Positions 53,627 to 63,329 of a stretch of 64,000 nucleotides of DNA are shown in pieces. A program made the translations under genes and the position numbers. This DNA comes from Microbulbifer sediminum. GTDB lineage: Bacteria; Pseudomonadota; Gammaproteobacteria; Pseudomonadales; Cellvibrionaceae. Position 1 is the first letter of the stretch; each line of letters starts with the position of its first letter. The stretch spans positions 39,877-103,876 of the forward strand of contig NZ_JAJSAP010000009.1 in NCBI RefSeq assembly GCF_021729035.1, given 5' to 3'. The notes beneath the pieces were generated by a model. That model ran no database searches, was not told where the DNA came from, and saw only the letters and a list, made by a program, of their open reading frames with translations.

Positions 53627-55165
53627 TCATAGAACCTTTGCCCACTTGGCCAAGACAGTCTCAAAGGGGCCTTGATAGGCATACCGATTAATAAAAAATT
53701 TCTTTTCATCTTTTGGGAAGGCAGACGTGCAGTATATGAACGCCATTTTTTGCCAAGGGTCCATATTAGAAAATGATTCCTTATGCTCTCGCAACCAATC
53801 CACGGCACTATTTTGATATGCTGAAAGCATTATTTCTCGCCTTGCAAAGGAATCGGAGACGTTGAATATTTTGGCGAGCTTCGAAAAGTGATTTATGTAT
53901 TGATTCCGGGAGAATAGGCTAAGGATAGAGAGCCTGAAAAATTCATTGTGCTTGACCTCATCAGCCTCTAGCAACTCTAAAAGTTGCGTTCCGATATCTC
54001 TCCATTGCGCTGGCTCAATGTTTTGTATCGAGGCAAGATAAAAACAGATGGTCGCAAGGCATGGCCCGAGCGAATCGAGCTGCTGAAGAGATATATCTAT
54101 TGCTCCGGGGTGGCCAACCTGGGCTAATCTGCGGTAAAACCACCTAAGCCGAATATAGTCAACGTCCCCCTCACTTAGATAGTCTTGGATTATTTTACCA
54201 ACGATCTTTTCAGAGAACTGCGCCCAATCGGTTTTCGACATAGCATTATAAGATATGCCCTGATATGGATTACCTCCTGAATATTTCTTGATAATACCAA
54301 GCAATCGGGCCTCCTCTCTATCTATAGGACGATCCTCTATCATCTCACGGCACAAGGCCCTAAATTCAGTCGGCTCAATAATTTTAGTTTTGTGCCTCTG
54401 TAGCATTAGGCGTTGCTGCCGATCTAGGACCGACGCAACCGTTGCCAATGTCGTTTTTGCATCCTTTATCGAATCACAAAATACAATTATATCGTCAGCA
54501 TATCTGATAAATTCAAAGCCGCTTGCTTCAAGACTATTATCTACTGGCACCAATGTAGCTTCAGCTATAAGATGTATCGGATGTGGTCCAATTGGTACTC
54601 CTCGAGAAACTCCCGCCGTAGTCGATTCAAGCAACGAAATTATCCATTTTATCGCCTGATTAGGAAGCCCAGACTCTATCAATTGGTTTTCCACTGTATG
54701 GTGATATATTTGATTATAGAAATCAGCTATATCTAAATATAGAACTACTTTAGCGCTACGTGACAGTAGATTTGCTTTCGTCCAAAAGTCATTCCAAGCA
54801 TTTTTATTACTATACAAACCATCTTCGGCTGTCGGTGAAAATCGGTAGCTAAATATTTTATCTGGACTCGCCCTTCTATCTTCGATTCCTTGACCAAATT
54901 GGTGCACTATAGCGGATAGCAATAATGAATCCTGAGGATGCAATTGCGTCGCCTGTCTATATGAAATCTCGTCTTTAGGAACGATGAAACGCCGACAGGG
55001 CATGGGCGTAAACATTCCAAGATCTTTATTTTCGACGGCGCGGACAAATTCTTCCGATTTATCTTTTATAGCGTCAATCTCAACTATCTTAGGGAAGAGA
55101 TCGCCATCAGAATGATCCGAGATGAATTCGATCGCCCAATTTATCGAATCCCTACAGAGCGTCAT
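53627..55165 (-). CDS. Reverse transcriptase, UG/Abi-like, with helical C-terminal extension
   Basis: The 512-residue protein has the RT palm: LYLDIADFYNQIYHH with Asp145, RGVPIGPHPIHLIAEATL, and RYADDIIVF with YADD at 222-225. The thumb-region block is followed by about 200 helical residues (TICFYLASIQNIEPAQWRDIG and later) resembling the alpha-repeat extensions of unknown-group and Abi-type RTs. There is no maturase or retron-type neighbour. AAGGA lies 7 nt before ATG. It follows the GHKL ATPase gene and precedes SIR2, all minus strand, so it is a likely defence-associated RT; the exact class is not assigned. Confidence 0.85.
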   Translation of the reverse strand: MTLCRDSINWAIEFISDHSDGDLFPKIVEIDAIKDKSEEFVRAVENKDLGMFTPMPCRRFIVPKDEISYRQATQLHPQDSLLLSAIVHQFGQGIEDRRASPDKIFSYRFSPTAEDGLYSNKNAWNDFWTKANLLSRSAKVVLYLDIADFYNQIYHHTVENQLIESGLPNQAIKWIISLLESTTAGVSRGVPIGPHPIHLIAEATLVPVDNSLEASGFEFIRYADDIIVFCDSIKDAKTTLATVASVLDRQQRLMLQRHKTKIIEPTEFRALCREMIEDRPIDREEARLLGIIKKYSGGNPYQGISYNAMSKTDWAQFSEKIVGKIIQDYLSEGDVDYIRLRWFYRRLAQVGHPGAIDISLQQLDSLGPCLATICFYLASIQNIEPAQWRDIGTQLLELLEADEVKHNEFFRLSILSLFSRNQYINHFSKLAKIFNVSDSFARREIMLSAYQNSAVDWLREHKESFSNMDPWQKMAFIYCTSAFPKDEKKFFINRYAYQGPFETVLAKWAKVL

Positions 55166-55413
55166 CTAAATTTCCTTAACTTTGGTATTAGTTTGTTAAA
55201 TTGAGCGGACAGCTCTTTCTAACTTTTTCGTGTTAATCTGTTCGCGGAGTCATGGCCCAGTATAAAAACCCGCCCCCTCTTTTACAAATAAGAAAAGGCA
55301 TGAATCGGAGTCTAACGAGACTTACCTAATTGGACTTAATTGAATTACCCTTTCGTGGGAGGCCTTTTATCGGCTTTTATACTGAGGTCGACAAAGCCAG
55401 ACCCAACGATAGC

Positions 55414-57441
55414 TTAATTAGTCGGCAACCCCAGCCTATCGAAAAACGCTTTATTTCGCTCTCTAGATGCATTTACGAGCTGATCAAACGAAATAACTTC
55501 AATATATGCATGAGAAGGCTCGTTGTACCCAAAATAACCCATGCCATCATATGTGATTCTAAGATTTGCTCGACGGCAGCGTCTACGCATTGACTCTGTG
55601 AGATCACATAAGACGTAGCAATAGCCAGGGACATCTTTACTACCAGGAATGGGACGGCCAGATTTTGTTGTCACTTTTCCCTCTCGAACCCGCTCTAGAT
55701 AGCTTAACGTCTGGTCAATCGGGTCTTTGTCTTCCCCCTCTTTCATATCGTTTCGCATCGGGCGTTTTATTTCGACTATCGTAATCGAAGCTAGGGGGAA
55801 ACTATCTTGATCATTAACCAGAATTGGATTATCGAAAACACGGACACCGAGAATGTCAGGTTCTTTAGTGGAGTCAGACTCAGTGATGGGCATGGATTTA
55901 ATCGTTTTATCCGATGCCAAATAGTGGTGAAAAGCCATTCTTTCATCGACAAGCCACAAATTGCATGAGTCCAGTAAAATCTCATCTGAGCTTGTACGCA
56001 TGGGCATGATTAACTCATGAATCATTTCCTCCCTAGCATACTTTCCGTCGGTGCCACGCTCGATAGACTTCTGGAGAAGATCAATTATCACCTTTCTGTG
56101 TGATACATAATTAGCTAGGTCTGATTTCTTTATATCCTCTGCTTTTTGTAGGTAAGCTTGTAAACGAGGCTGATAGTCATTGGTGTAGTCATATGCTTTG
56201 GGCGACATTACTTCATGCCCTTCACGAACAAGCTCGCGCTCAAGCTCGTACCAGTGTTCATGCAAATGTAGTTCTAGATCTTTATCTGATATTTCTGGAT
56301 CAACAACTAGTTTCTCTCTTGGAACATAACGTTTAATTGGGCGAAACCGAGGGGCCTTGCTCGAAATAAAACTATCAATTCTATTTTCGCCAGCACTTAT
56401 ATTGCGCTGCAGAACGTCATGAAGAAAATTTTGGGCACATTCTAAAATTTTCTTACGAATAGCCTTCAAGCTTAGCTCTGACTCATCAAAGAGTTCACCT
56501 AGGTCTTCAGCGAGATCAAATGCTGTTCTTTCGCTACGTACTCGTTGATCTAGATAGGAAGATGACACATAACATGCGTAGACGAATTCCCCTGCGTCAT
56601 CTTTTAGCCTCGCATATAAACCCGGTATTTTCCCGTGAATGTTTTCTTCCTTCACCATACGCCCGTCAGCACAAAAAGCTATTTGATGCTTCTTGGTTGC
56701 TGATGCTCTATACTTAATGTGTGTTACTTCAAAGTCTTCACCCTGAATTTTGACTAACTCCGAGCGCGCCGTTTCATGCATATAGCTATCATACAATTGA
56801 TATAGCCTTATTAACTCATCGCCATCCTGTACAACTATTTCAGGTGCCCCCTCAGGGCGAACGAAGTACCATAGGCAATGCTCCAGCAGTTGATTCGCAA
56901 TGGAGAGTGCGGTTTTTGGGACTGCCCGCTGATAATTTTTCCCGAAACCGATTAGTCGGACGGTCGTCCCGGTGGCCTTTTCACCCGAGCTGTCCAAACG
57001 CGCACTATAGACACCTTTATTTTCGTCAAAACGAAAATAGCGGTTGGCGCTCTTAGAGCCTGACTCGCAAAAAGTACTATTAATTTCGACCAAATCGAAT
57101 GCTTTCAGCCACAGCAAGCGCCCAACACCGCGACATCCTTTTGCAACCTTGTGATCCGAATCTAATGTTTCAAATGATTGAAAATTAACGTTGTCGAAAC
57201 CGCATCCGTTATCGATTATTGTAAAAGCAGTGATCGGTTCAGGGCCTTTTTGATCTAGGTCCAGTTTCTTCTGGCCATCTCTTTCAACTCTTACTGTAAT
57301 CTGCCCACGTTCCGCAAGATTGCCTTTTTCTTCAATAGCGTGGATCGAATTTACTACGGCCTCGAAGACAGGCATTAAGCCGTGACTCCTAGGCAAAGAA
57401 GTGTTTCTCAGCCGGCCCTTAAGATTTGTATAGAGGCTCAT
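55414..57441 (-). CDS. GHKL-type ATPase with C-terminal nuclease-like region
   Basis: The 675-residue protein has an Hsp90/MutL/histidine-kinase-like ATP site: EAVVNSIHA with Asn31, DNGCG at 77-81, and GCRGVGRLLWLKAF from residue 102. The middle is helical. Near residue 590 DSFPLASITIVEIKRPMRND shows an E-x-K arrangement that may be a PD-(D/E)XK nuclease core. GGAG is well placed before the start. Related single-gene ATPases occur in defence islands and in MORC-like systems. It leads a minus-strand series with RT and SIR2, although gaps of 248 and 203 bp argue that each may have its own promoter. Confidence 0.82.
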   Translation of the reverse strand: MSLYTNLKGRLRNTSLPRSHGLMPVFEAVVNSIHAIEEKGNLAERGQITVRVERDGQKKLDLDQKGPEPITAFTIIDNGCGFDNVNFQSFETLDSDHKVAKGCRGVGRLLWLKAFDLVEINSTFCESGSKSANRYFRFDENKGVYSARLDSSGEKATGTTVRLIGFGKNYQRAVPKTALSIANQLLEHCLWYFVRPEGAPEIVVQDGDELIRLYQLYDSYMHETARSELVKIQGEDFEVTHIKYRASATKKHQIAFCADGRMVKEENIHGKIPGLYARLKDDAGEFVYACYVSSSYLDQRVRSERTAFDLAEDLGELFDESELSLKAIRKKILECAQNFLHDVLQRNISAGENRIDSFISSKAPRFRPIKRYVPREKLVVDPEISDKDLELHLHEHWYELERELVREGHEVMSPKAYDYTNDYQPRLQAYLQKAEDIKKSDLANYVSHRKVIIDLLQKSIERGTDGKYAREEMIHELIMPMRTSSDEILLDSCNLWLVDERMAFHHYLASDKTIKSMPITESDSTKEPDILGVRVFDNPILVNDQDSFPLASITIVEIKRPMRNDMKEGEDKDPIDQTLSYLERVREGKVTTKSGRPIPGSKDVPGYCYVLCDLTESMRRRCRRANLRITYDGMGYFGYNEPSHAYIEVISFDQLVNASRERNKAFFDRLGLPTN

Positions 57442-57585
57442 TAATCACTCCGTTGATACTATTTTAGACTTGGGCGAACTTCACACTCTTTAATGAAAAT
57501 CCCTAGTAGTTAATCCATAATCACCAATCATTGGTGAGCTTCATGCCGTCATTAAGATCTACTGGGCTGATTAAATACCTTGATA

Positions 57586-59364
57586 TTAGTAAAAGTCAGC
57601 TGAGCCTAACTGCCCCTCCAACATTCCCATCGGCAAAGCCCCATTAGCCAAAACCGCATCATGAAACGCCCGGATATCAAACTCATCCCCAAGCGCCTTC
57701 TCGGCCTTCGCCCGCAACTCCCGAATCTTGATCTCCCCCATCTTGTAAGACAGCGCCTGGCCCGGCCAGGAGATGTAGCGGTCTACCTCGGCGCGCACGT
57801 TGGCTTTTGACAGGGAGGTGTTGTCGGCGAGGAAGTCCAGTGCCTGCTGGCGGGTCCAGCCCTGGGAGTGGATGCCGGTGTCGATTACCAGGCGGGCGGC
57901 GCGCCACATTTCGTAGCTCAGGCGGCCGAAGTGCTCGTAGGGTGTGGTGTAGATGCCGTCCATCTCCTTGCCGAGGCGCTCGGAGTAGAGCGCCCAGCCC
58001 TCGCCGAAGGCGCTCAGGTACAGGCCCTTGCGGAATTCCGGCACGTTTTCCAGTTCCTGGCTGAGCGCGCCCTGCAGGTGGTGGCCGGGCACGGCCTCGT
58101 GCAGGGTCAGGGCCGGCAGTTCGTACAGCGGGCGCTGGTCCAGGGCGTAGGTGTTGACCCAGTAGGCACCGCCGCGGGTACCGCCGATGGCGGCGGGATT
58201 GTATGAGGCGGTGGTGTAGTTGGGGGCGATGGCGTCCGGTACCGGCAGCACGCCGTAGGGCAGGCGCGGCAGCTTGCCGAACAGGGCCGGCAGGCGGTAA
58301 TCGATCTTCTTGGAGATATAGGCCGCTTCCTTCAGCAGCTGTTCCGGGGTCTCGGCATAAAACTGCTTGTCGGTGCGCAGGAATTCGGTGAACTCCTCGA
58401 AGCTGCCGTCGAAGCCGCTCTGCTCGATCAGTTCATCCATTTCCGTGCGGATGCGCTTTACTTCCGCCAGGCCGATCTTGTGGATCTCGGCCGGGTCCAT
58501 ATCCAGGGTGACGTAGGTCTTGATGCCGTGGCGGTAGTAGTCCTTGCCGCCGGGCAGCTGCTCGGCGCCGATGCTGTCGGTGGCGGCCTGCATATAGTCG
58601 CCCTCCAGCAGGTCGGCCAGGCGGGCGAAGGCCGGGGTGGCCACTTCGTCGATAGCTTCTTTGCCCTCGGCGCGCAGGCGCTTCTGTTCCGCGGCCGGAA
58701 TGGAGGCCGGCATTTTCTCGAAAGGTTTGTACAGGCGGCTCTCGGTGGGGTCGTCGTACACCTGGGCGCGCACGGTGGGGGCAATGCCCTGCACCACGAT
58801 CTTGGGCTGCACGAAGCCGTCCTCAATGCCCTGGCGCATATTGGCGATGTTCTCGTCAAAGTAGCGGCCGAAATCGCGGATGCGGGCGATGTAATCCTCG
58901 TAGGCTTTGACATCGTTCATGGCCAGGCCATCGTTGGCCTCCACGGCGGAGTTGTAAAAACCGTAAAAGGTATTGAAGGGGATGCGGTCGAGGAACAGCT
59001 GGTTGCCCTCGATGGAGTTTTCCAGCACCCAGGCCAGCAGGTCGCGGTTGATGCGCTGGTCCTGGCTGAGTTCGTCGCCTTCAATCTGCTGCAGGCGCTT
59101 GAGGAAGTCCTGCTCGGCCTTCAGGCGGCGGGCGCGGTCCTTTGCGGTGACGCCGGGCAGGCGGTCGTTGTAATCCGGCACGCCCATGCGCCCGGCCATG
59201 ATCGGGTCTTCCCGCAGGCTGTACTGCCAGTGCTCGTCGATGATCGCCTGCAGCTGCTCGCCGGCGTCGGCGGCGCGGGCGCTGGTGGCTGTGGCCAGGA
59301 AGAAGGTGGATGCCAGCAGGATGGGCAGGAAGTGCTTCAGACGCGCCCCCAGGATGCTCGCCAT
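57586..59364 (-). CDS. DUF885 family protein (exported, peptidase-like)
   Basis: The 592-residue protein has a signal peptide (about 1-30, ending SARA) and the DUF885 domain over nearly all its length, including the late motif HEAVPGHHLQ and GWALYSERLGKEM. The motif resembles a zinc-binding HEx..H arrangement, and the family is thought to be peptidase-like, but no substrate is established. GGAG precedes the start. It lies alone on the minus strand, divergent from the SphA-like gene. Confidence 0.88.
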   Translation of the reverse strand: MASILGARLKHFLPILLASTFFLATATSARAADAGEQLQAIIDEHWQYSLREDPIMAGRMGVPDYNDRLPGVTAKDRARRLKAEQDFLKRLQQIEGDELSQDQRINRDLLAWVLENSIEGNQLFLDRIPFNTFYGFYNSAVEANDGLAMNDVKAYEDYIARIRDFGRYFDENIANMRQGIEDGFVQPKIVVQGIAPTVRAQVYDDPTESRLYKPFEKMPASIPAAEQKRLRAEGKEAIDEVATPAFARLADLLEGDYMQAATDSIGAEQLPGGKDYYRHGIKTYVTLDMDPAEIHKIGLAEVKRIRTEMDELIEQSGFDGSFEEFTEFLRTDKQFYAETPEQLLKEAAYISKKIDYRLPALFGKLPRLPYGVLPVPDAIAPNYTTASYNPAAIGGTRGGAYWVNTYALDQRPLYELPALTLHEAVPGHHLQGALSQELENVPEFRKGLYLSAFGEGWALYSERLGKEMDGIYTTPYEHFGRLSYEMWRAARLVIDTGIHSQGWTRQQALDFLADNTSLSKANVRAEVDRYISWPGQALSYKMGEIKIRELRAKAEKALGDEFDIRAFHDAVLANGALPMGMLEGQLGSADFY

Positions 59365-59747
59365 AATACGCTCCGCGATTTTTATGCATTGTTGTTATCG
59401 AGCCGGCGCCCTTTATTGTGATGCTGCTTTTAAATGCAGCTTTGTGACGCAAGCCACGAAACTCTACCACGTGTGTCGCAGGAGTGAACCGTTGGTCGGC
59501 AGTTTTCGATTACACGACATTGCACCGGCGTGCCGGTTTAATGACGCGCCATTGGGCGGCAACGCCGGCGGGGCCGTTGGCGCGTAACTCTCTATTTGCG
59601 AGCAACCCCACGCCGGCAATGCCGCAGTTCGCGGTTGGCACACGGGTACGAACTAGACTTTCCTGAGTATCTCGCCACGGTATGTGGGTCAGTGCCCACA
59701 TACCGGCGGTGAAAGAAACGACGGGCAAGGAAGTCGGGGAAAGTGGT
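59365..59747. other. Intergenic region, nothing recognised
   Basis: A 383-bp gap between divergent DUF885 and SphA-like genes. A short plus-strand frame at 59484-59666 has no ribosome-binding site or domain. Promoters must lie here, but no clear element was identified. Confidence 0.4.
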
Positions 59748-60764
59748 ATGCAGGGAATTAGCGGTAAAGCTTGTGCGTTGGTTGCCGGCACCCGCCGGGG
59801 CGCGGTTTTGTGGCGCCTGTGGGCGGCGCTGGCATTGCTGTTGGCGTCCGGCGCCGGCCACGCCACCGAGGGCGGTATCGGTTACTACGTGCCCGGCTCC
59901 ATGGCCACCATGATCGACCGGGCGCCGGTGCAGGAGGGCTGGGTGATCAAGCCGCAGTACATGCACTACAGCGGCGATTTCGCCGCCGGGGCGGAAACCC
60001 CCATCGCCGGCCTGGTGGCGCTGGGGCTGGATGTGGAACTCGATGCCTTTGTGCCGGGCCTGCTGTATACCTTCGAGAAGAAAGTGCTGGGTGCCGACTA
60101 CACCCTGGGCGCCTTCCCCTCCTGGGTGGATGTCACCGTCACCGGTACGGTGGAGACCCCGCTGGGCAATTTCAGCCGGCGGGATTCCGTGTCCGGGCTG
60201 GGCGACACCACCCTGGTGCCGGCGCTGATGGCCTGGGAGGACGACTGCTGGCAATACAATTTTGCCGCCTTTGCCCACGCGCCCACCGGCGACTACGAGG
60301 CCGGCCGGCTGGCGAACGAGGGGCTGAACTACTGGGCGCTGGACCTGGTGGGCGGCGCCGCCTACACCAACCCCGCCGCGGGCTTTAATTTCTCGGCGTT
60401 TGCCGGGGTGATGTTCAACGAGGAGAACGACGATACCAATTACCGCAGCGGCCGGCTGTTCCACCTGGACGCCAGTATCCAGCAGATGATCAAGGCCGGC
60501 AGCGGTTTCCTGACCCTGGGCCTGAACGGTTTCTGGGCCGACCAGATCAGCGACGACCGCAAGCCGGGCATCATTATCCAGGGGGACTTCAAGCAGCGCA
60601 CGGCGGGCATCGGCCCGGTGATTGGTTATATGGTGCCCAAGGGCAGCGAGAATTTCCTGGTGGAACTCAGCTGGCTGCCGGAACTGGATACCGAGAACAC
60701 CCCGGAGGGGGATTATTTCTGGCTGAAGGTGGTGTACCAGTTCCAGCCGGGGGCAAACCGTTGA
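59748..60764 (+). CDS. SphA-like outer-membrane transporter (phenol MetA degradation family)
   Basis: The 338-residue protein has a signal-like N-terminus (about 1-40, WRLWAALALLLASGAGHA) and a beta-barrel pattern with many aromatic and Gly residues (GGIGYYVPGSMATMIDRAP, KPQYMHYSGDFAAGAETPIAG). It matches the MetA-pathway/SphA-like family, outer-membrane proteins often linked to aromatic compound uptake. The start at 59748 has GGGGA 8 nt upstream and replaces a longer frame at 59682. No degradation genes are nearby. Confidence 0.82.
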   Translation: MQGISGKACALVAGTRRGAVLWRLWAALALLLASGAGHATEGGIGYYVPGSMATMIDRAPVQEGWVIKPQYMHYSGDFAAGAETPIAGLVALGLDVELDAFVPGLLYTFEKKVLGADYTLGAFPSWVDVTVTGTVETPLGNFSRRDSVSGLGDTTLVPALMAWEDDCWQYNFAAFAHAPTGDYEAGRLANEGLNYWALDLVGGAAYTNPAAGFNFSAFAGVMFNEENDDTNYRSGRLFHLDASIQQMIKAGSGFLTLGLNGFWADQISDDRKPGIIIQGDFKQRTAGIGPVIGYMVPKGSENFLVELSWLPELDTENTPEGDYFWLKVVYQFQPGANR

Positions 60765-60820
60765 GGATGCGGGCACAATAGGCGCAGTGCCCAATCCATC
60801 AACGGGGAATGAATAAAAGC

Positions 60821-61402
60821 ATGAAGAATATCTGTGTTTACTGCGGTTCCAGCCCCGGGCGCCTGCCCGAATACCGCCAGGCGGCCGAGGCGCTGGCGGC
60901 GGAGCTGGTGGCGCGGGATATCGGGCTGGTGTACGGCGGGGCCAGTATCGGCGTGATGGGCGCGGTGGCCGATGCGGTGCTGGCCGGCGGCGGCCGCGTG
61001 ACCGGCGTGATCCCCGAGGCCCTGGCGGTGCGCGAGGTGCCCCACCCCAATGTCACCCAGATGCATGTGGTGGGCTCCATGCACGAGCGCAAGGCGATGA
61101 TGGAGCAGCTCTCCGATGGCTTTATCGCCCTGCCCGGCGGCCTGGGCACCTTGGAAGAACTGTTCGAGATCCTCACCTGGGCGCAACTGGGCTTCCACCG
61201 CAAACCCTGCGGCCTGCTGGATGTGGCCGGCTACTTCCAGCACCTGGCCAGTTTCCTGGATCACTGCGTCAATGAACAGCTGCTGCAGCCCCAGTACCGC
61301 AATATGCTGCTGGAGGCGGACACCCCCGCGGGCCTGCTGGCGAGGATGAACGACTACCAGCCGCCGGCGATGGACCAGCGCCTGACCCGCGACGAACTCT
61401 AG
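60821..61402 (+). CDS. LOG family protein (TIGR00730), nucleoside 5'-monophosphate phosphoribohydrolase-like
   Basis: A 193-residue Rossmann-fold protein of the LOG family. CVYCGSSPG at the start, SMHERKAMM in the middle and LPGGLGTLEELFE form the substrate-binding motif (PGGxGTxxE). Plant homologues release cytokinins from their 5'-monophosphates; bacterial members cleave nucleotide N-glycosidic bonds, with unclear physiological role. ATG at 60821 gives the family start MKNICVYCG; a second ATG at 60809 adds four residues. It lies 56 bp after the SphA-like gene. Confidence 0.88.
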   Translation: MKNICVYCGSSPGRLPEYRQAAEALAAELVARDIGLVYGGASIGVMGAVADAVLAGGGRVTGVIPEALAVREVPHPNVTQMHVVGSMHERKAMMEQLSDGFIALPGGLGTLEELFEILTWAQLGFHRKPCGLLDVAGYFQHLASFLDHCVNEQLLQPQYRNMLLEADTPAGLLARMNDYQPPAMDQRLTRDEL

Positions 61403-62358
61403 CCTGTGTTTAAAATTCCCGGGCGGCCGCAACAGCGGGGCATGCCCGGGAAAATTCCCGCTCGCTGGTAGCCCCGCTTATACACAGCTTTATGTGGGAG
61501 GGATTTTTACGCCCCAACTGCCTTGTGGTGTGGCAGGTTAGAAAGCACTTACTTCACAATCCCCCACAGGCCCCGCCGGCCCGGCAACCATGAAGGTTCG
61601 GTTACTAACACATTCGTTGGATAGATCTGTGAATAAGTTTTGAGTATCCCCCCGGAACCGCGTGGTTACTGGGCCGGGAAAAAACGTGTGAAAAAACAAC
61701 GATTTGCGGGTGACCCACGACAAGCACACCTACACAGCTAGCCGAACGAATGGACAAGAAAAGACCTTATAGCTCTGCTTGCAACATTCTTGCAGCGCTC
61801 AAAATTTGACCGGAAAATCAAAATCGAATCTAGCTATGTGTGCGGAAGCAACTGATTGTAAGCGCGGAGCCGAGCTCTATGTAGATCAATAGTCACTCCG
61901 CCTGCCCTCCCTAGTGATACGCCCCCTAGACTAACTTCAATAAGTTACTTATATAAGAGTGAAGTACAGTGCCAAGTCACTCAACCGATAAGCAAGCAAT
62001 CTATTAATCTGGAAACTTGTCCGGGGCTCAGGCCCAGGAGTAGATAAAAACCTGCAGCGTGTACATCCAGTCCAACAGCTAATTAAAGGTTCAAGATTCA
62101 TTTTCATAGCATCTTCTCAGCCTACCGCCGCTAACACAAACACCCTCGCTTGACCCGAAAATTTCAAATTATCTCCAAGATAAATTCATGATTATCTTAA
62201 ACGAAGAAAAGAATTTTTACTTAAGAAATAAACTTACATTTTTTCGCGCCAACTTCTAGTCAAAGTAGTTTGCAGGCATTGCCTGGAAAAGTTTCGATTG
62301 ATAATTTCCAATCACCATCGGAGGTATTTATTAGTAACAACTAAAGCAAGGATGCTAC
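61403..62358. other. Long intergenic region, AT-rich towards the right
   Basis: A 956-bp gap. It begins with an inverted repeat TTCCCGGGC...GCCCGGGAA (61416-61452) that could end the LOG-family transcript. Base composition falls steeply after about 61800. A 63-codon frame at 61538-61729 has no ribosome-binding site. No RNA gene was recognised. Confidence 0.5.
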
Positions 62359-62943
62359 ATGTTTTACTTAAAAATATTTTTCACCTACAGGTTAAAAAAT
62401 TCCAAAATACACTATCTAACCACATCTTCCGAAAGATTCCGCTTGCCTCTATCCGCCTGCATAATTTTATCAATTTTTTCCTTTCCCTCTGAGTCACTGG
62501 CCAACAATCATGAATGTGCTCCGCCAAAAATTATGGAGTGCATCAATGTTACCGGTTATCCCTTGCCTGCCTACGCACCACCAGCTTATTCTCCACCAGC
62601 TGGACCGATCGCCCCCTTCCCCAGACCACCGGCACGACCTATCTATCCTAAAAATAAAGATCAAAAAAACAAAAATAAAACCCGCAAGAAGGAGTGTATA
62701 AAAAAATATAGGAAGGCCGAAAGGAATTGCAAAAGAACTTATAAAGTATATGGTACAGGGTTGTGCCTTTATCCTTTTATTCAATTTGGAATCGGCGCAT
62801 CCGGGAGACTACCAAAAGCATTTGTTGGAAGTGCAGAGACCGCATCAGGGGTCGGCGCAGCAGCATTCTGCACGACGCTATATGATAAAGCAGCTAATTG
62901 GTGCCAGAGACAAGCTAAACTTGCTATTAAGAGATGCAAGTAA
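62359..62943 (+). CDS. Exported Pro-rich and basic protein of unknown function
   Basis: The 194-residue product has a signal-like hydrophobic stretch (about 31-48, ending SLA) after a long basic N-terminus. The mature part has a Pro/Ala/Tyr-rich linker (GYPLPAYAPPAYSPPAGPIA), then a Lys-rich segment with cysteines (KKECIKKYRKAERNCKRTYK) and a Gly/Ala helical tail. AGGA lies 7 nt before ATG. No family is recognised. The gene is AT-rich and is followed closely by a small membrane protein. Confidence 0.6.
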   Translation: MFYLKIFFTYRLKNSKIHYLTTSSERFRLPLSACIILSIFSFPSESLANNHECAPPKIMECINVTGYPLPAYAPPAYSPPAGPIAPFPRPPARPIYPKNKDQKNKNKTRKKECIKKYRKAERNCKRTYKVYGTGLCLYPFIQFGIGASGRLPKAFVGSAETASGVGAAAFCTTLYDKAANWCQRQAKLAIKRCK

Positions 62944-62962
62944 TCACTGAAGGAGTAGCAAA

Positions 62963-63232
62963 TTGAGAGATCAGCAAGTTGATTTTACCGAATTTCCAGC
63001 TGGCAAAGTCGGGAGTGAATCAGGCTCAAAGCAAACTGGCAGAAAAAAGGGGTATTACCTATTTATTATCCTATGGATAATAACGGTGCTTAGCTGGCTA
63101 ATAATTGACCACTATATCGCAAGCAGTGAAACTTTCAAATCTGAGGACAATTTTTTCCGCTATTTAAATGCTGCAATACACCTTATAACTCTTGGTTTTA
63201 ATTTACGCGCTCAGCTATCGAGTTTGGATTAA
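62963..63232 (+). CDS. Small single-pass membrane protein
   Basis: An 89-residue product with one transmembrane segment (YYLFIILWIITVLSWLIIDH, about 31-50) and short polar ends. The start is TTG at 62963 with GGAG 9 nt upstream. It starts 19 bp after the preceding gene and probably shares its transcript. No family is recognised. Confidence 0.5.
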   Translation: MRDQQVDFTEFPAGKVGSESGSKQTGRKKGYYLFIILWIITVLSWLIIDHYIASSETFKSEDNFFRYLNAAIHLITLGFNLRAQLSSLD

Positions 63233-63329
63233 TGGATCCGACATCAGGGAATCGAAGCCCACGGGCATTTTAGTAATCTTATAGATAAACGTTCATAAGT
63301 AAGCTAAATAGGGAAGAGCCAGGAAGGCT

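Noticed and set aside
53627..55165. Retron or group II intron RT
   Set aside because: No maturase domain, no intron structure and no recognisable msr/msd fold; sequence features fit UG/Abi-like RTs better.
61538..61729. 63-codon minus-strand ORF
   Set aside because: No ribosome-binding site, no conserved features, odd composition.
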